Made by a program: the position numbers and the translations under genes
Shown: positions 60,961 through 64,000 of the stretch, in pieces
Numbering within the stretch: the first letter of the stretch is position 1
Layout: each line of letters opens with the position of its first letter
NCBI RefSeq assembly: GCF_030817175.1
Contig: NZ_JAUSYY010000001.1
Location: 2,728,001 to 2,792,000 of the forward strand
Direction: 5' to 3'
Length of the DNA stretch: 64,000 nucleotides
DNA from: Agromyces ramosus
GTDB taxonomy: Bacteria; Actinomycetota; Actinomycetes; Actinomycetales; Microbacteriaceae
The notes under the pieces: model-generated
The model's database searches: none
The model's input: the letters and a program-made list of their open reading frames with translations, nothing else
Told to the model about the DNA's origin: nothing

Positions 60961-61706
60961 GATAGGCGGGCGCTCGCCGCCGCAGATCGGCCGGAAGTAC
61001 GGGATGCCGGGCCGGATCCTGCGACGCGACGACGGATCACGACCTCGGCGACGGCGAGGTTGATCACCCACCCCGCACCCATGAGCACCGCCCAGGCGAG
61101 GGCATCGGGTTCGCCGCCCAGCAGGATGGCGCCCACCAGCCCGGTGAACACCTGGGTGCCGGCGCCCAGCGCGATCGCGTAGGCGCGGGTCATCCACGCG
61201 CTGTGCACGCGCACGTCGCCGCGGCGGATCGCGAGGAACCCGAGCACGAGGCTCGCGATCATCGACGTGCCGAACACGATCCGCAGCACGAGGAGCGCCC
61301 CGCCGTCGTGGCTGGGGAGCGCGGGCGAGAACGCCATCCAGAGGCCCGTCGACGCGGCGAGGAGTCCGGCCGGCAGGAGCACCCGCCCCACGCGGCGGTG
61401 CCACGGGCGCCGACGCAGTGACGGCACGAACTGCAGCGCCCCGAGCAGGCAGTAGACGGTGACGCTCACGATGTGCGCGATGACGGGCACCGGCGAGTCG
61501 AAGAATCGTTCGTTGTCGGAGGTCTCGGCTCCGGCGGTGAGCTGGCCGAGGCGCGATGCGCCGGCGGCGATCGGCACGAGGCAGAGCAAGATGAGGCCCG
61601 ACGGCGCGAGCCACTCGCGACGGGTCGACCTCGATCGCCGAGTGCGAGGCGTGCGAGGGGTGCGCGGGTTGTGTGGGGCGCGGGTGCGGCCGGTGGCTCT
61701 GGTCAT
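60957..61706 (-). CDS. DUF2306 membrane protein
   Basis: 249 residues. After a basic Thr/Pro/Arg N-terminus, about seven membrane helices; HIVSVTVYCLLGALQF, RRPWHRRVGRVLLPAGLL and VHSAWMTRAYAIALGAGTQVF are DUF2306 signatures, related to cytochrome b561/ferric-reductase-like four-helix bundles (conserved His residues). First gene of the kinase operon; likely a membrane partner or sensor input of the two-component system. Confidence 0.85.
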   Translation of the reverse strand: MTRATGRTRAPHNPRTPRTPRTRRSRSTRREWLAPSGLILLCLVPIAAGASRLGQLTAGAETSDNERFFDSPVPVIAHIVSVTVYCLLGALQFVPSLRRRPWHRRVGRVLLPAGLLAASTGLWMAFSPALPSHDGGALLVLRIVFGTSMIASLVLGFLAIRRGDVRVHSAWMTRAYAIALGAGTQVFTGLVGAILLGGEPDALAWAVLMGAGWVINLAVAEVVIRRRVAGSGPASRTSGRSAAASARLS

Positions 61707-61800
61707 GCCTCGATGCTGGCGGCCGGAGCGGCCGGCGGCATCGGCGCGACGGCCCGAACCCGGTCGTACCTTCGGCCGAGGCGCGGCTCGGGCGTTCGGG

Positions 61801-62268
61801 CTACGCCGCCGAGATCGCGCCCGGCCCGCGCACCACGACGATGTCGGCGGGGTCGAGCTCGCGACCCTCGTCGTCGACGAAGGCGAGGCGAGCGGATGCC
61901 CCGGTCTCACGGTCGGCGTAGAGCGCCGCCGGTCCGTAGCCGCTCGGCCGGTGCTCATCGCCCCATGCGCTCATGGCCGCGAGCACGGGGAGGAGCGCTC
62001 GGCCCGCGTCGGTGAGCAGGTACTCTTCGCGCTCGCGCTCGCCGGCCTCGCGGTAGGGCCGTCGCTCGAGGATGCCGGCGTCGACGAGCCGCGCCAGCCG
62101 GTCGGTGAGCACGTCGGGCGCGACGCCGAGGCGCGAGCGGAACTCTGCGAAGCGCGTGCGCCCCCACATCGCCTCGCGCACGACGAGGAGCGACCACTTC
62201 AACCCCAGCACCTCGAGGCTGCGGGCGATGGAGCAGCGTTCGCCGCTTCCGTTCACCGGGGAGTCCAT
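61801..62268 (-). CDS. HxlR-family transcriptional regulator
   Basis: 155 residues. HxlR winged helix with Cys in CSIARSLEVLGLKWSLLVVREAMWGRTRFAEFRSRLGVAPDVLTDRLARLVDAGILERRPY (in parts: GLKWSLLVVREA, FAEFRSRLGVAPDVLTDRL). The Cys near residue 12 may sense redox or electrophiles. Leaderless arrangement (TATACT). Divergent from an MFS transporter, with CTGAGTTGGA/TCCAACTCAG half-sites over both promoters. Confidence 0.9.
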   Translation of the reverse strand: MDSPVNGSGERCSIARSLEVLGLKWSLLVVREAMWGRTRFAEFRSRLGVAPDVLTDRLARLVDAGILERRPYREAGEREREEYLLTDAGRALLPVLAAMSAWGDEHRPSGYGPAALYADRETGASARLAFVDDEGRELDPADIVVVRGPGAISAA

Positions 62269-62274
62269 GACTCG

Positions 62275-62280
62275 AGTATA
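62275..62280 (-). promoter_or_regulatory. Leaderless -10 box of HxlR gene
   Basis: TATACT on the minus strand, six bases before the ATG at 62268. Confidence 0.6.
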
Positions 62281-62284
62281 GCAA

Positions 62285-62334
62285 CTGAGTTGGAAAAACC
62301 GATTCAGCCTGCTAACTTGGAGAATCCAACTCAG
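62285..62334. promoter_or_regulatory. HxlR operator half-sites in the divergent HxlR/MFS promoter region
   Basis: CTGAGTTGGA at 62285-62294 and its exact complement TCCAACTCAG at 62325-62334, flanking AACTTGGAGAATCC. The same block precedes the SDR gene at 33.7 kb. Confidence 0.75.
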
Positions 62335-62360
62335 ACGCTCACGCCCGAAAGGCGGCCTTC

Positions 62361-63545
62361 ATGACTCTCGCAGCGCGCGGAAGCTTCTGGACCGCGGCAT
62401 CCGTCGCCGGACTCGCCCTCTGGGCGAGCGGGGCCCCGACCGTGGTCTACCCGCTCTACGCAGCGGAGTGGCAGCTGCAACCCTCGGTGACGACCGCGAT
62501 CTTCGCGGTGTATCCGATCGCACTCGTGCCGGTGCTCATCGTCTTCGGCAACCTGTCCGACGTCATCGGCCGCCGAGCGGTCATCCTGATGGGCCTCGCC
62601 GCCCTCGGCGCCGGCTCGCTCGCGTTCGGCCTGGCTCCCGACCTCACCTGGGTCTTCGTCGGGCGTGCGCTCATGGGCGTCGGGGTCGGGCTCGCGCTCA
62701 GCCCGGCGACCGCCGCGATGGTGGAGTTCGGCGGACCCGGCGGCGCGCGACGGGCGAGCTCCACGACGACGGCCTCGACCGCGACCGGACTCGCGCTCGC
62801 CACGCTCGTCGGGGGTGGGCTCGTGCAGTACGCGCCGAACCCGATGCGGCTGAGCTTCTGGGTGCTCACGGCGGTCACCGCGGTCGTGTTCGCCTTCGCC
62901 GCGCTGCTGCCGCGCCACACGCGCGACGAAGCTGCGGGGCCGTGGCGTCCCCGGCTGCCGCGGATGCCTCGAGACGAGCGACCGTCCTTCATCGCCGGGA
63001 CGCTCGGCATCTCGGCGGCGTACGCCATGGGCGCGATCTTCCTCGCGCTCGGTGCCCAGATCGCGCGCGACCTCGTTCGCTCGGACAATGCGTTCGTCGA
63101 CGGCGCGATCATCTCGCTGTCGGCGGTGGCGATCGGCGTCGTCGCCGTGCTCGCGCGCCCGCTTCGCCCCCGGCTCGCCGTCACCCTCGGACCCGCGCTC
63201 GCGGTCGCCGGCCTGGCGCTGCTCATCGTCGCGGGCCTCGCCCACTCGCTGCCGGCATTCGTCGCGTCGTCGCTCATCGCCGGCGCGGGCTACAGCCTGA
63301 TGTTCTCCGGCGGGCTCGGCCTCGTCACGATGAGCGCCCCGACGCACCAGCGGGCGGGCGTGATCTCGGCCGCCTACGTCGTGGGCTACCTCGTGCAGGC
63401 GCTCGCCGCCCTGGGGCTCGGCGTGCTCGCGACGACGTCGGGACTGCAGCTGGCGCTCGACCTCGGTGCGCCGCTCATCCTGCTCCTCGGCGTCGCCGCG
63501 CTCGTCGTCGCCAACGCTCCGCGGCGGGTGCCGGTCACGCCGTAG
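62361..63545 (+). CDS. MFS transporter, drug-efflux type
   Basis: 394 residues; ATG preceded by GAAAGG. Twelve membrane helices; motif A-like NLSDVIGRRAVIL after helix 2; GVGVGLALSPATAAM in helix 4-5. Divergent from HxlR and likely its direct target. Substrate unknown. Confidence 0.9.
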   Translation: MTLAARGSFWTAASVAGLALWASGAPTVVYPLYAAEWQLQPSVTTAIFAVYPIALVPVLIVFGNLSDVIGRRAVILMGLAALGAGSLAFGLAPDLTWVFVGRALMGVGVGLALSPATAAMVEFGGPGGARRASSTTTASTATGLALATLVGGGLVQYAPNPMRLSFWVLTAVTAVVFAFAALLPRHTRDEAAGPWRPRLPRMPRDERPSFIAGTLGISAAYAMGAIFLALGAQIARDLVRSDNAFVDGAIISLSAVAIGVVAVLARPLRPRLAVTLGPALAVAGLALLIVAGLAHSLPAFVASSLIAGAGYSLMFSGGLGLVTMSAPTHQRAGVISAAYVVGYLVQALAALGLGVLATTSGLQLALDLGAPLILLLGVAALVVANAPRRVPVTP

Positions 63546-63618
63546 TCGCGCGCGCCGTGCCTGCGCCGCCGAATCGAAGAGGGCGCGGAGGCGATCGGCG
63601 ACGCAACCGGCACGCTCC

Positions 63619-64000
63619 CTACGCGTTCCCGTCGCGACCCGCCAGTCGCTCGAGACCGTCGAGGATGAGGTCGAGCCCGAACTCGAACTCGAACTGGTCG
63701 TCGCACCAGCCGAGCGTGGAGTCGGGGTCGACGTGGCGCACGACCGCGAGCATCGCGGCGAGGTGCGGCACGTGGGCCGCCATCTGCTCCATGGCGGCGG
63801 CGTCGGCAGAGGCGTCATCGGGCTCGCCGAGTTCTTGCGAGAACCCGAACATGCGGCTGCCGAGCGCGTGCATCGCGTGGTGGATGAGGTCGTACGAGAG
63901 CCCGCCGGACCGCAGGGTGCCGACGACCGAGTCGACGTACCGTGCGGTCGTGAGACCGAGATCGGCGCGGGAATCCAGGACGCCGGGGGCCCACGGATGC
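63619..64000 (-). CDS. TetR-family regulator, C-terminal part (gene continues beyond right edge)
   Basis: About 127 residues to the stop. HPWAPGVLDSRADLGLTTARYVDSVVGTLRSGGLSYDLIHHAMHALGSRMFGF (in parts: HPWAPGVLDSR, GTLRSGGLSYD) matches the TetR_C_1 domain of tetracycline-repressor-like proteins. The DNA-binding domain lies outside the window. It stands convergent with the MFS gene. Confidence 0.75.
   Translation of the reverse strand, partial: HPWAPGVLDSRADLGLTTARYVDSVVGTLRSGGLSYDLIHHAMHALGSRMFGFSQELGEPDDASADAAAMEQMAAHVPHLAAMLAVVRHVDPDSTLGWCDDQFEFEFGLDLILDGLERLAGRDGNA

Noticed and set aside
1..64000. CRISPR arrays, tRNA or rRNA genes, insertion sequences, prophage structural genes
   Set aside because: No repeat-spacer pattern, no cloverleaf-type tRNA segment, no transposase motif and no phage structural protein was recognised on either strand.

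Overview
The window is high-GC actinobacterial DNA, most likely from a Microbacteriaceae (Agromyces-like) chromosome. This is inferred from many GTG starts, at least a dozen leaderless genes (TAnnnT box 6-7 bases before the start codon), actinobacterial families (PadR, HxlR, MarR, GlxA-type AraC, GyrI-like, DUF1905, DUF2188), a pervasive GGATGC/GCATCC hexamer that overrides normal codon choice, and an intergenic repeat of the GGTCGAGTAGCG...TATCGAGACCC type. No rRNA, tRNA, CRISPR array or insertion sequence was recognised.

Layout. 0-9.3 kb: PadR/ABC1-kinase operon, a deletion scar joining two broken genes, dienelactone hydrolase, a TetR/quinone-oxidoreductase/GNAT locus, an AhpD-like gene followed by a sigma-factor stump, and an NAD-binding protein whose paralogue remnant opens the window. 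9.3-14.1 kb: an accessory island of poorly known genes (frameshifted Beta-family gene, sce7726-like nuclease, DUF2510-DUF4041-GIY-YIG protein, a small membrane protein behind a coupled leader ORF, and an orphan gene pair). This is the best place to look for an undescribed, possibly defence-related, system. 14.4-17.0 kb: Clp ATPase under an HspR-type inverted repeat. 17-34 kb: hydrolases, TetR and GlxA-type regulators, DHFR-like protein, ABC-F protein, methyltransferase, serine hydrolase, Fpg/Nei glycosylase, and two duplicated VOC genes flanking a TetR/MFS efflux pair. 35.2-40.9 kb: a compositionally foreign carbohydrate ABC importer with an FAD oxidoreductase and divergent AraC regulator. 41-50.7 kb: dehydrogenase, small membrane and ligand-binding proteins, a 1146-residue exported glycosidase/phosphoesterase, patatin-like protein, SRPBCC/MarR pair. 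50.7-59.1 kb: ATP-dependent DNA ligase, carboxylesterase, a conserved gene broken by a 7-bp duplication, LysR with two aldo/keto reductases, and a membrane-anchored protein. 59.1-64 kb: DUF2306-histidine kinase-response regulator operon, HxlR regulator divergent from an MFS transporter, and a partial TetR gene.

The genes are mostly small regulator-plus-target units: PadR/ABC1, TetR/oxidoreductase, TetR/haloperoxidase-type hydrolase, TetR/MFS, AraC/ABC importer, LysR/AKR, HxlR/MFS, and a two-component operon. One HxlR operator type recurs 29 kb away in front of an SDR gene, suggesting a shared regulon.

Two features deserve caution. Six otherwise complete genes are out of frame by one base-equivalent: five by +1 (one of these by an exact 7-bp duplication) and one by -1. 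A 16-base C tract also occurs. Together these point either to sequence errors or to real decay. Five or six further genes survive only as stumps, pointing to repeated deletion events.
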